Positions 54,442 to 62,455 of a stretch of DNA of 64,000 nt are shown one piece after another. Location: contig NZ_RCZA01000013.1 in the NCBI RefSeq assembly GCF_006438925.1, positions 210,477-274,476 of the forward strand. Reading direction: 5' to 3'. Made by a program: the position numbers and the translations under genes. Every line of letters starts with the position of its first letter. Within the stretch, counting starts at the first letter, position 1. Source of the stretch: Pseudomonas mandelii. GTDB lineage: Bacteria > Pseudomonadota > Gammaproteobacteria > Pseudomonadales > Pseudomonadaceae. A model generated the notes under the pieces. That model ran no database searches and was not told the origin of the DNA. It saw nothing but the letters and a program-made list of their open reading frames with translations.

Positions 54442-54580
54442 AGGATCACTTGTGTCGCCTCTCGGGTGAAAATTTCAATGGTCTTGGGGCCAATCCCTTC
54501 GAAAGCGGTAGAGCGATTCTTAAAATCCTGGCGATCGGCACTCGCCTCTACAATATTACTCGCCCCCCCAAACATATTCG
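54442..54580 (-). pseudogene. helix-hairpin-helix protein tail, second relic
   Basis: The last 45 codons read ADRQDFKNRSTAFEGIGPKT and then IEIFTREATQVIL. This is the same C-terminal motif as the relic at 1015-1325 (GIGPKT-IEIF-REA). No start or N-terminal part precedes it. Confidence 0.55.
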
Positions 54581-54635
54581 TTGCTGGGTTTGTGAGCCAA
54601 GGCTCGGATCTTAGTATTGGCCGGCAATATCGAAA

Positions 54636-54662
54636 TCAAGCCCCGAAAGACTCGGGGCTTGA
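54636..54662 (-). terminator. terminator behind the KGG-repeat gene
   Basis: A perfect 11-bp stem, TCAAGCCCCGA and TCGGGGCTTGA, with loop AAGAC (plus strand), lies 16 bases past the stop. The following bases on the reverse strand are TTTCG. Confidence 0.75.
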
Positions 54663-54677
54663 TGGTGTCAGACGGCA

Positions 54678-55109
54678 TCAGGGTTTGCGGCCTCCACCTC
54701 CGCTCATCCCACCATCCTTGCGTCCCATATCAGAGGATTTATCGCGGTCATCGGCAAGGTTGCTGCCGCGTCCGCTTCCTTGCCCACCGCTGGACGATTG
54801 ATCAGCCTTGTTGGCCTGTTGTCCGCCTGCGGCCTGGCCACCTTTTTGGCCTGGTTTGGACATGTTTTCTTTATCGTCGGCAAATTCGCCTCCGCGATTC
54901 GTACCCTGCCCGCCTCCAGACATGCGATCGCTCTCTCGGGATTGTTGTCCGCCGGAAGCTTGACCACCTTTTTGGCCTGCTTCAGTCTCGCGTTGTGGAT
55001 CGTTGGCAAAATTTCCGCCAGAGGCTTCTCCACCTTTTTTACCGGCTTCAGAGGCCTTGTCACGGTCATTAGAAAAATTGCCTGGATTTTTGTTTCCTGT
55101 ATTGGCCAT
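54678..55109 (-). CDS. KGG-repeat stress protein (YciG/GsiB-like)
   Basis: A 143-residue, extremely hydrophilic protein made of repeats. Three clear KGG units are seen: NDRDKASEAGKKGGEASGG, NDPQRETEAGQKGGQASGG and DDKENMSKPGQKGGQAAGG, with weaker repeats after them. The protein is probably disordered, like plant LEA-type group 1 proteins, and protects cells under desiccation, heat or general stress (known for relatives). It has its own terminator. The repeats make it prone to unit gain or loss. Confidence 0.88.
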   Translation of the reverse strand: MANTGNKNPGNFSNDRDKASEAGKKGGEASGGNFANDPQRETEAGQKGGQASGGQQSRESDRMSGGGQGTNRGGEFADDKENMSKPGQKGGQAAGGQQANKADQSSSGGQGSGRGSNLADDRDKSSDMGRKDGGMSGGGGRKP

Positions 55110-55373
55110 TTTTGTACACCTCTACATCATTAGTACGAGCATGGGCTCGTCTAATTCGGAGGACGCGCAAAACAGAAAGTTTGAATGAAGATATCGGGCT
55201 CGCGACGAGTGGATTAGGGTATTTGGTTCCATTGAAAATGCGCGCATTCGACTGACGGCGTATCACCGTCCATCGACGGAGCCTTACGCCGGCTTTCATA
55301 CCAAAGGTTCGATATTTACTAGACTTAATAACTCCTAGGAGCCCTCCACGCATCACACTCTGGAGGTCAATCG

Positions 55374-55931
55374 ATGACTGAACACATCGTGCATTTTCAT
55401 TGCCAGATCGATCAGGGAACGACTGAGCGCTTCCGGGACTGTTGCCTCGAAGCCATCGATCAAGGCGCCACCTCCTTGCTCCTCAATCTTTCTACAAGCG
55501 GGGGTAGCACTAACTTTGGCTTCACCCTCTACACGTTCCTTAAGTCATTGCCGGTACCGCTATGCGCGATCAACGCGGGCAACATCGAATCAATGGGCAT
55601 CATTATGTTTTTGGCGGCAGGCCGACGTATCACCTCGCCCCACTCACGCTTCCTGATTCACCCGATGAACTGGTATTTCAGCCAAAAATCAGTTGATCAT
55701 CAGCGTCTGCGTGAATACCTGTCGAGCCTCGACAATGACCTCGCGCGTTACGTGCAAATTTTCACACTCGAAACTGCTGATGCAGAGACCAAACTCGATA
55801 TTTTTCATTGCCTTTCAGCGGAAGAAAAAGTCATCGCGGCACACGAATCCCTGGCCTATGGCATTGCTCATGAGATGAAGCAAATGATGTTCGCTGATGA
55901 TGTCAAACATTGGAAAGTCAGCGGTGGCTGA
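55374..55931 (+). CDS. ClpP-like serine protease
   Basis: A 185-residue protein of the ClpP/crotonase fold. LLLNLSTSGGSTNFGFTLYT matches the substrate-binding SxGG region, INAGNIESMGIIMFLAAG holds the nucleophile Ser73, and SRFLIHPMNW holds the catalytic His96. An Asp is expected near residue 145. It is more diverged than housekeeping ClpP and stands alone without an ATPase gene. It may be a stress-island ClpP paralogue working with a chromosomal ATPase, or independently. Confidence 0.8.
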   Translation: MTEHIVHFHCQIDQGTTERFRDCCLEAIDQGATSLLLNLSTSGGSTNFGFTLYTFLKSLPVPLCAINAGNIESMGIIMFLAAGRRITSPHSRFLIHPMNWYFSQKSVDHQRLREYLSSLDNDLARYVQIFTLETADAETKLDIFHCLSAEEKVIAAHESLAYGIAHEMKQMMFADDVKHWKVSGG

Positions 55932-55933
55932 GC

Positions 55934-56640
55934 CTAGCCCGCTCCGCAATATATCCGTACCCGCTTACCATTATCCCTTGGCATAGCCGCCTTGGCTGCT
56001 CGCGGCGCGGCAGCGCTGACAGCTTCCTTGATATCGAGCAGGCAGAATTCCTGATCATCTTCATCACCCACCCCCAGCAGCAACGCGTAACGCTTTAATC
56101 CAAGCGAACTGCAGCCTTTTACCCAGTACGCCGAGTGGAGCATTTCGACGTTGTCATCCTTTGACCTGCCCTTAAGAGCGGTCACTAACGCATGGATTTG
56201 AGGTGTGGAGCAAAGCATCTTAAGAGCGTCACGTTCTGATCTCGAAAGTGACCAAAAACGCTTTCCGAGCGGGATGGTTGGCCGAGTGTCCTCAATGCGC
56301 TCCTGAGCCAGATGTTTCCACGTCCTCTGCGCTGCACTTCGCATACCTGCCTTCACTTGAACAGGTCGAGGTGGTTCTTCAGCTACATCGTCTTCGAACG
56401 CCTGCTCATACCCACGCATCATTTCTTCAAGCATTCGTGCAGTCGCAACGCCGGGCAAATCCGAGCCTCGAGCCTCGAGCTGCGGTTGCCAACGACAACG
56501 CCAACCTGACCAAGTCGTGCACAGGATTGCCGATAACGGTCTGATCAAGGTCACGAATATGTATGTCGATTCGGCCCTTCAGATCACCAGTGGGCCCGAG
56601 GTTACCTGCAGACAGTCTCCGCAGATCCAAACAGCGGGCC
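55934..56640 (-). pseudogene. DUF2252 protein, N-terminus lost and frameshifted
   Basis: The C-terminal frame contains HSAYWVKGCSSLGLKRYALL and LLDIKEAVSAAAPRAAKAAM, typical of DUF2252. The upstream part lies in another frame: GRIDIHIRDLDQTVIGNPVH, then DLVRLALSLATAARGS. They meet near 56470, where the 7-bp unit CGAGGCT is repeated; one extra unit would give the +1 shift. The first ~80 residues and the end are also missing. DUF2252 proteins resemble kinases/phosphotransferases of unknown role. Dead gene. Confidence 0.75.
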
Positions 56641-56772
56641 CACCTGGAAGACGCCTGCCTGACTGACTATGCAGCCACTCGTAAAATTGACACCGTGCTA
56701 CGCTTTGATTTGGTCGAATCGAAATAAAGGGACTCCCATCGAAAGATCCTTCTCAGACGTTCGAGAGTGGCC

Positions 56773-57213
56773 ATGAAGCAGATCCTAATCAGTGGTATCA
56801 CCCTAGCGATAATCGGCACGATGACGTTTGGACTGCTCCAATGGAGAGCTGTCGAAAAGCAGAATCAAGACATGTCGTGTAATGAAGCTAAGTACGCCCT
56901 AAAAGGAGTGGAAATTCGAGCGCGAGCGTTGGCTGCCGGGATGACCGTAGAGGCATACGCTAACGCTGAAGAAGAGGAAGTGACGAAACTAATCAGTGCT
57001 CTCGAAGGCGCTAATAGCGATGCTGATATTGATTCGGTCATAGAAAGTCACGCTGCCGCCATAAAAGCGGAGGACGCCGCTGTTGAAGCTGAGGTTGACG
57101 CTCGAGGCGATCAAGCATTCCTCGAGCAACGGTTAAAGAAACAGCGGATCCCCGTCGATGTTAAACAACAGCTCGAACGCGCCGCAAAGGCAGTCAGTCT
57201 CACTTGTAGTTAG
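56773..57213 (+). CDS. membrane-anchored helical protein of unknown function
   Basis: A 146-residue protein. One N-terminal helix (QILISGITLAIIGTMTFGLL) anchors it and the rest is periplasmic or cytoplasmic, strongly charged and helical (EEEEVTKLISALEGANSDAD, EAEVDARGDQAFLEQRLKKQ). ATG 56773 is preferred over the GTG at 56767. No family recognised. It lies between the DUF2252 relic and the MvaT-like gene, convergent with the latter. Confidence 0.55.
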   Translation: MKQILISGITLAIIGTMTFGLLQWRAVEKQNQDMSCNEAKYALKGVEIRARALAAGMTVEAYANAEEEEVTKLISALEGANSDADIDSVIESHAAAIKAEDAAVEAEVDARGDQAFLEQRLKKQRIPVDVKQQLERAAKAVSLTCS

Positions 57214-57329
57214 TGCTCAATGATTTCAGGCCCACTGCACTCAAAGTTACCCTTGTTCCGTCTCCAAAGCACTCATCCGAGTCAACTAAACAAAGCCCTC
57301 GAAGGTCTCTTTTTGTGCTCAAACCAAGC

Positions 57330-57695
57330 TCACTTGGCCAGCCAGGACTCGACAGTGTCGGAACCGTATTTCGCTTTCCATTCCTTCAGCGTTTTGTGGT
57401 TGCCGCCTTTGGTTTCCACGACTTCGCCAGATTCTGGATTTTTGTAAACCTTCACTTGGCGTGGCTTGCGGCTGCCGGCTTTTTGCTCAGAAGCTGGCGC
57501 GCGACGACCAGCCTTAGGGTCAAGCAAGTTGATCACGTTCAGCAGGCTATAGCCGTACTCGGCGAGCAAAGCGCGCAGCTTTGTTTCAAATTCAATTTCT
57601 TTCTTCAGGCCAGCATCGCCTTTCAGCGTTTCGAGAGCTTCGAGCTGCTCTGCTAGGTGTTTTTCGAGCTGACGGAATTCGGCGAGCTTGGACAT
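57330..57695 (-). CDS. MvaT/H-NS-family nucleoid protein
   Basis: A 121-residue MvaT-type protein. The N-terminal coiled coil for dimers runs over residues 1-60 (SKLAEFRQLEKHLAEQLEAL), and the C-terminal DNA-binding domain reads RKPRQVKVYKNPESGEVVET plus GGNHKTLKEWKAKYGSDTVE. MvaT proteins bind A+T-rich DNA and silence foreign genes in Pseudomonas. Its place among IS elements and relics suggests a horizontally acquired paralogue (like Pmr or TurE) rather than the core copy; only a genome comparison can tell. Confidence 0.9.
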   Translation of the reverse strand: MSKLAEFRQLEKHLAEQLEALETLKGDAGLKKEIEFETKLRALLAEYGYSLLNVINLLDPKAGRRAPASEQKAGSRKPRQVKVYKNPESGEVVETKGGNHKTLKEWKAKYGSDTVESWLAK

Positions 57696-57987
57696 GGGAA
57701 ATCTCTATGTGATTAGTCTCCTAACGTTACACCAAAAACTCCGATTTGCATGAAGTAAGCGTGTTTACTTTGCTCATTAATTCGCATCCATTACGGGATT
57801 CGCACTTGCGCAAACTTCCCTCAATCAACATTTGGCGATGAGAGAAGGTTCGTAAAACCGCAACGAAACATTGGTGCAATGGCGCCGTCTCTGAAACAAG
57901 TTTGCGGAACGGAACTGGGAGCCAAGGTGTCATTTGTATTAGACACCTTGGTGTCGCCGATCCTGTTGAGATAGAGAGGTCGTTTTT

Positions 57988-58062
57988 ATGAACAATATCA
58001 TCTACATCGTTGGTGCAGTTGTGATCGTCCTAGTTATCCTGTCGTTTGTCGGTCTTGTATAG
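57988..58062 (+). CDS. 24-residue single-helix membrane peptide
   Basis: ATG 57988 follows GAGAGGTCG at a normal distance. The product, MNNIIYIVGAVVIVLVILSF plus VGLV, is one hydrophobic helix with a short polar N-terminus. Small one-helix peptides of this look (MNNIIYIVGxVVIVL) are common in Proteobacteria, so I call it real despite its size. Role unknown; perhaps a membrane-stress or partner peptide. Confidence 0.7.
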   Translation: MNNIIYIVGAVVIVLVILSFVGLV

Positions 58063-58235
58063 CCTGAGCTGCTAATCACATCACTGAATCACCGGTTTGG
58101 CGCTAACAGCCTTTGAAGTGCCAGGGCGAATTCCCGAAGATGCCTCTTTGAGACGCCCCAAGCGCTGCCACCTGAGAACCGTTCTGGTGGTGGCAGTTGC
58201 GTGAGGATGAAATAGATCAGCTTCGCCCCGCATGA

Positions 58236-58406
58236 CTTCACTGGCTCCGCCACACGGCTGCCACATTCGACGCACCGCTGCGCGATATGAAGGACCTGCA
58301 GGCAGATTTACGGCATAACAGTCTGAGTACAACGCAGAACACTTACTACAACCCACTTGATGAGCAGCGAGCCAAATCGGTCAAAGGTCTCAAAATGAAG
58401 AGATAG
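58236..58406 (+). pseudogene. tyrosine recombinase C-terminal scrap with box II
   Basis: Read from 58236: LHWLRHTAATFDAPLRDMKD, then LQADLRHNSLSTTQNTYYN. HWLRH is the H-x-x-R box II, LRHNSLSTT the following His region, and the Tyr nucleophile is in NTYYN. An in-frame stop lies just before. The N-terminal 250 or so residues are gone. Confidence 0.7.
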
Positions 58407-58781
58407 ATGCACGTTTTAGCTAGCCTCGCAGCACCGATGTTCAGGCTACAACCTCAAAGAAAAACGACGAACTCTACATTAAAACCGAAAGCGCGGTCCC
58501 TTCATCTCTGGCCCCGCTATTTTCGTCCATTGTGTGCTCATAGCGCGTGCCGCAGCCTGAGTAATGCGCGGCAACGCGGTCAAGCGCAGCGTTATCGGCA
58601 TGCCGGCGTCACGCGTGACGACATGGCGGGATGCTCTCGCTTAAGCTCAGTAGGGAAGGCAGCAGATCTGCTCTCGCATCGCGATTCCTCCATAGGAAGG
58701 AACAGCGTAGCAATGCAAAATGTTTGAACAGGTATGGGGCGCAATTAAGGGAGAGTGCCATAGATTTAGAAAGCTTTGAGA
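58407..58781. other. gene-free stretch
   Basis: No gene or strong repeat is supported between the integrase scrap and the IS1182-like element. Confidence 0.45.
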
Positions 58782-58845
58782 GACTGCTTTTGGCCGATTT
58801 TTGCCCGTCGCCACCGTCTGCTTTGGGTCCAGGCTGTGTGAAAAC
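58782..58845. repeat. 64-bp left inverted end
   Basis: Begins GACTGCTTTTGGCCGATTTT and ends GGCTGTGTGAAAAC. Differs from the right end at five positions (8, 20, 23, 25 and 38). Confidence 0.8.
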
Positions 58846-58934
58846 GCGCTAAATACGTCGAAAACGGTGAGTCGCGAGGATTGCCTGTGGAATCAGCGGA
58901 CGGAAGCGCGAATCACCTATGTCAGCTACATAGA

Positions 58935-58986
58935 CGTTCGTAATGCCGTTTGGGCCGCGTCAGCGGCCCAAACGGCATTACGAACG
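58935..58986. repeat. perfect 24-bp-stem hairpin inside the element
   Basis: CGTTCGTAATGCCGTTTGGG plus CCGC (58935-58958) is followed by loop GTCA and its exact reverse complement (58963-58986). It lies 20 bases past the transposase stop. No T run, so it is not a standard terminator. Confidence 0.9.
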
Positions 58987-59006
58987 GGCGAGCCAAGCGG
59001 CTGGAT

Positions 59007-60443
59007 TCACGCCCTGATCGCCTCAAGCAGTCCTGTGATGCCGAAGATCCTCATCATTCGTTTGAGGTTGTAGGCGAGCACATGAAGGCTCATCTCAGTG
59101 CTTACCCTCGGCAGGGTTTTGGTCAGGAAGTGGGTACTTCCCATCCAGAACTTGAGCGTTCCAAAAGGATGTTCAACGGTCTGTCGACGAACCCTCATCA
59201 TCGCTGGATCATGCTCTAGTCGAGCCTGCATCGCGTCGACTACAGCCTCATGTTCCCAGCGCTTCACACGGCGCTCCTTACCCGTCGTACATTGCTTTTG
59301 CATTGCGCAGGACTGGCAGCCCGAGAAGTAATAACAATGCAATAACATGCCGTCTTCCATCGACGAATGCCGCCTGGTGAGTAACTGCCCCGCAGGGCAT
59401 CGATACTCGTCCGACGCAATAAGATAGATGAAATCCTGCTTGCCGAATCTGCCTTCGGCTTTGCTGCCCGATGTCAGGGGTTTCGGCACGAAAGTAGTGA
59501 TGCCGGCTTGCTCGCAAGCAAGGATTTCCAGACCTTTGTAATAGCCTCGATCAGCCACCACCGTTAGCAATTCAGCCCCGATTTCTTCACGCGCTTGGTT
59601 CGCCATATTGCTCAGCTGCCCGCGATCATTACCAACGTTGGTCACCTCATGGGCAATGATCAGGTGGTGTTTGTCGTCGACAGCTGTTTGTACGTTGTAG
59701 CCAACCGTTCCGGTGCCTCGGCCGCTCGTAGCCATTGAGCGTGCATCTGGGTCTGTGAGGGAGATCTGCTGGTCTGGACTGTCGTGGAGCTGCACCTCGA
59801 TTTCCTTGAGTTTCTGCATCTGCTTTTTCAGTGTTTCTATCTTTTCTTTCAGTCGCTCTGCTTTGGTCTCGGCCACTTCGGGCGTTGCCCGATCCGCCGA
59901 ATCCATCGCCGCCAGATAGCGATCAATGCTCTGCTCGATCTGCTGCATGCGTACCTTCACCTTGCCCTGAGTGAAGTTGCGGTCGCGATTATTGACGGCT
60001 TTGAATTTGCTGCCGTCGATGGCGATGATCGACTGAGAGAAGAGATTGAGGTTGCGGCAAAGAACTACGAACTGGCGGCATACGTTGCGAATGGCTTTGC
60101 CGTTGTTCTTGCGAAAGTCGGCAATGGTTTTGAAGTCCGGAGCCAAACGCCCCGTTAGCCACATCAACTCGACGTTGCGCTCGGCCTCACGCTCAAGCCG
60201 GCGGCTGGACTGAATCCGATTGAGGTAGCCGTAGATATAGATCTTCAGCAACACCGCTGGGTGGTAGGCCGGACGACCCGTTGCGGCAGGATCGACGCCC
60301 TCAAAACCAAGTGCGCCCAGGTCGAGTTCATCGACGAAAACATCGACCACGCGCACTGGATTTTCTTCGGCTACGTAATCGTCCAGACACTCCGGCAGCA
60401 AGGTGACTTGCGTCCGAGCCTCACCTTCAATAAATCGCTTCAT
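59007..60443 (-). CDS. IS1182-family transposase
   Basis: A 478-residue DDE transposase. The N-terminal DUF772-like part includes DVFVDELDLGALGFEGVDPA, GRPAYHPAVLLKIYIYGYLN and RLAPDFKTIADFRKNN. The catalytic core has QSIIAIDGSKFKAVNN (first Asp), LTVVADRGYYKGLEI (second Asp) and RRQTVEHPFGTLKFWMG (Glu). A Cys cluster (CQSCAMQKQC) lies between. I use the ATG at 60443, after GGGGGC; an upstream frame to 60485 is open. It appears intact. Confidence 0.93.
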   Translation of the reverse strand: MKRFIEGEARTQVTLLPECLDDYVAEENPVRVVDVFVDELDLGALGFEGVDPAATGRPAYHPAVLLKIYIYGYLNRIQSSRRLEREAERNVELMWLTGRLAPDFKTIADFRKNNGKAIRNVCRQFVVLCRNLNLFSQSIIAIDGSKFKAVNNRDRNFTQGKVKVRMQQIEQSIDRYLAAMDSADRATPEVAETKAERLKEKIETLKKQMQKLKEIEVQLHDSPDQQISLTDPDARSMATSGRGTGTVGYNVQTAVDDKHHLIIAHEVTNVGNDRGQLSNMANQAREEIGAELLTVVADRGYYKGLEILACEQAGITTFVPKPLTSGSKAEGRFGKQDFIYLIASDEYRCPAGQLLTRRHSSMEDGMLLHCYYFSGCQSCAMQKQCTTGKERRVKRWEHEAVVDAMQARLEHDPAMMRVRRQTVEHPFGTLKFWMGSTHFLTKTLPRVSTEMSLHVLAYNLKRMMRIFGITGLLEAIRA

Positions 60444-60493
60444 GATCGCCCCCGCTACGATCTCAACGATCAGAAGATTAGACAATTGCGGGA

Positions 60494-60557
60494 GTTTTCA
60501 CACAGCCTGGACCCAAAGCTGACGGTGGCGACAGACAGAAATCGGCCAATAGCAGTC
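60494..60557. repeat. 64-bp right inverted end
   Basis: Reverse complement begins GACTGCTATTGGCCGATTTC and ends with the same GGCTGTGTGAAAAC. Paired with 58782-58845. Confidence 0.8.
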
Positions 60558-60802
60558 GTTGGAACGAGCAATGACAAATGATTGGCTATGCTTCATCTGC
60601 TGCCGCGAACTGGTCGAGCAGACTGCACTTTTTGTCCTCAACGTATAACTCCCTTCAGCGTCCACTAAAATTTAAGGCGTCATCTCCCATTTAGGGGCTA
60701 TCAAGAGTTGTATGGCTGGTTGTTGTAGCGATCGAGGAGCTGGCGTGAAATCGCCGCGAGTGTGGCGAGGACGATTTTATCCATAACGATGGAGATGAAA
60801 CT
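60558..60802. other. short intergenic stretch upstream of the DUF1254 genes
   Basis: No gene; it must hold the promoter of the two exported proteins. Nothing distinctive was seen. Confidence 0.4.
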
Positions 60803-62419
60803 GTGAAACAACTCATCCAGCTCCTGACAGTCCCTGCAGCCTGCATTGTGCTGACACTACCCAGCTTGACTGCTGCGCAGGAGAGCCCCGTTATTCCCAC
60901 GTCGATCAGCACACCGGACAAAGTCGAGACGCGCATCGGCGCGCTCGACTTCAAGGACGGCATGCCGAGCAAGCAGACCATCGACAAGGTCTATGACAAT
61001 CTGGACTTCACGCGCGCGTTCGAGGCGTTTGTGAACACCTACCAGGGCGTGAACATGGCCGCCATCCGCAAGGGCTTTCTGAGCATCGCGGTAAAAGACA
61101 ACGAAGTAATCATCTGGTCCGAACTGATGGATGCCAAGTTGCTGTTTCTGACGACCAACGCCGATACCGTCTATTTCGGGAGCTTCATAGACATCTCAAA
61201 GGGCCCGATGGTGGTCGAGACACCGCCCAAGGCGCTGGGCACCTTCGACGATATTTGGTGGCGTTGGATCATTGATTTCGGCTTGCCCGGACCCGACCGC
61301 GGCGAAGGCGGGAAATACCTCATCCTGCCGCCGGGGTATGACGGTCCGCTGCCCGAGGGCGGATTCTATATCGCTCGCTCCCGCACCAACCGCGTGCTGC
61401 TCTTGGGCCGCTCGTTCATGGAGAAAAACGATCCGAAGCCCGCGGTCGAATTGATCAAGAAGACGACCAGAATCTATCCCTATGAAGCGGGTGGCGAGGG
61501 CACGAGCATCGCCGAGTTCCTGAGCGGTAAAGCTAAACTTGGCAAAATCACCCCCCCGCCGCCGCCTGTGTTCCACGAAGGCAGCGGCAAGGTAATGAAC
61601 ACCATTCCACCCAGCGATTTCAGCTACTACGAGATGCTTAACGAGGTGGTGCAACAGGAGCCTGCAACTGCGCTCGACCCGGAATTGATGGGACCGGTGG
61701 CCGCCATCGGCATCATCAAAGGCAAGCCGTTCAATCCCGATGCGCGGATAAAGAAGATTCTCACCGAGGCGGTGGCGCTCGCCAATGCCACCTCGCGCAC
61801 CCTGTTTACGGCGCCTCGCGACCCAGCTTGGTACTACTATCCCGGATCGGGTTGGCAGAACATGCTGTTCTCCTCCGGCTACGAGTTCGAGACGCCGGTC
61901 CCGGAAATTACGCCCGAGGGCGTCAAGCCCTACCCGCCCACCGGCTACCGCCAGTTGGACGCGCGAACGTCTTTCTTCTACGGCGTCACCGGCATCACGC
62001 CCGCGATGGCCATGCGCGTGGCGGGCATCGGCTCGACCTACCTGTGGACGATGGTCGATGCCGACAAGCAGTACTTCGACGGCGCCAAGACCTACAAGGT
62101 GACGCTGCCGAAGGACATTCCGCAGGCGAATTTCTGGTCGTGGACGCTCTACGACACCATGACGCGCTCGATGCTCGACACGCCGCAGCGCTACCCGCGT
62201 GCGGGCAGCCAGAGCTATCCGTCCCCCGCCGCCGAAGCGGATACCGACGGCTCCACGACAGTTTACTTCAGTCCCACCCAGCCTACGGGTGTCAAACGGG
62301 GCAACTGGATTCAGACCATGCCGGGTAAGGGCTATTTCCCGATGCTGCGGCTCTACAGCCCGCTTCCACCGTTCTTCGCCAAGACCTGGCGGCCGAGCGA
62401 GGTCGAGGTGGTGAAATAG
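60803..62419 (+). CDS. exported DUF1254/DUF1214 protein, first of a tandem pair
   Basis: A 538-residue periplasmic protein. Signal peptide MKQLIQLLTVPAACIVLTLP..TAAQ; then DUF1254 with WSELMDAKLLFLTTNADTVY, GPDRGEGGKYLILPPGYDG and SRTNRVLLLGRSF. The C-terminal DUF1214 has YYYPGSGWQNMLFSSGYEFE and FWSWTLYDTMTRSMLDTPQR. It looks like a beta-rich fold, possibly enzymatic; no reaction is known for the family. A paralogue follows 36 bases downstream, so they form an operon. Base composition is more G+C-rich than the preceding relics. Confidence 0.88.
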   Translation: MKQLIQLLTVPAACIVLTLPSLTAAQESPVIPTSISTPDKVETRIGALDFKDGMPSKQTIDKVYDNLDFTRAFEAFVNTYQGVNMAAIRKGFLSIAVKDNEVIIWSELMDAKLLFLTTNADTVYFGSFIDISKGPMVVETPPKALGTFDDIWWRWIIDFGLPGPDRGEGGKYLILPPGYDGPLPEGGFYIARSRTNRVLLLGRSFMEKNDPKPAVELIKKTTRIYPYEAGGEGTSIAEFLSGKAKLGKITPPPPPVFHEGSGKVMNTIPPSDFSYYEMLNEVVQQEPATALDPELMGPVAAIGIIKGKPFNPDARIKKILTEAVALANATSRTLFTAPRDPAWYYYPGSGWQNMLFSSGYEFETPVPEITPEGVKPYPPTGYRQLDARTSFFYGVTGITPAMAMRVAGIGSTYLWTMVDADKQYFDGAKTYKVTLPKDIPQANFWSWTLYDTMTRSMLDTPQRYPRAGSQSYPSPAAEADTDGSTTVYFSPTQPTGVKRGNWIQTMPGKGYFPMLRLYSPLPPFFAKTWRPSEVEVVK

Positions 62420-62455
62420 GCAGCTCAACAAAGACGCACTGAAAGGAATCAACCA

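Larger units (their letters stand above)
58782..60557 (-). mobile_element. IS1182-type element with 64-bp inverted ends
   Basis: A 1,776-bp unit bounded by 58782-58845 and the inverted 60494-60557, which match at 59 of 64 positions by eye. It holds one transposase gene. The inner parts of the ends share TTTGGGTCCAGGCTGTGTGA, while the outer 30 bases match dispersed hairpin repeats elsewhere in the window. A target duplication is not evident. Confidence 0.8.
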
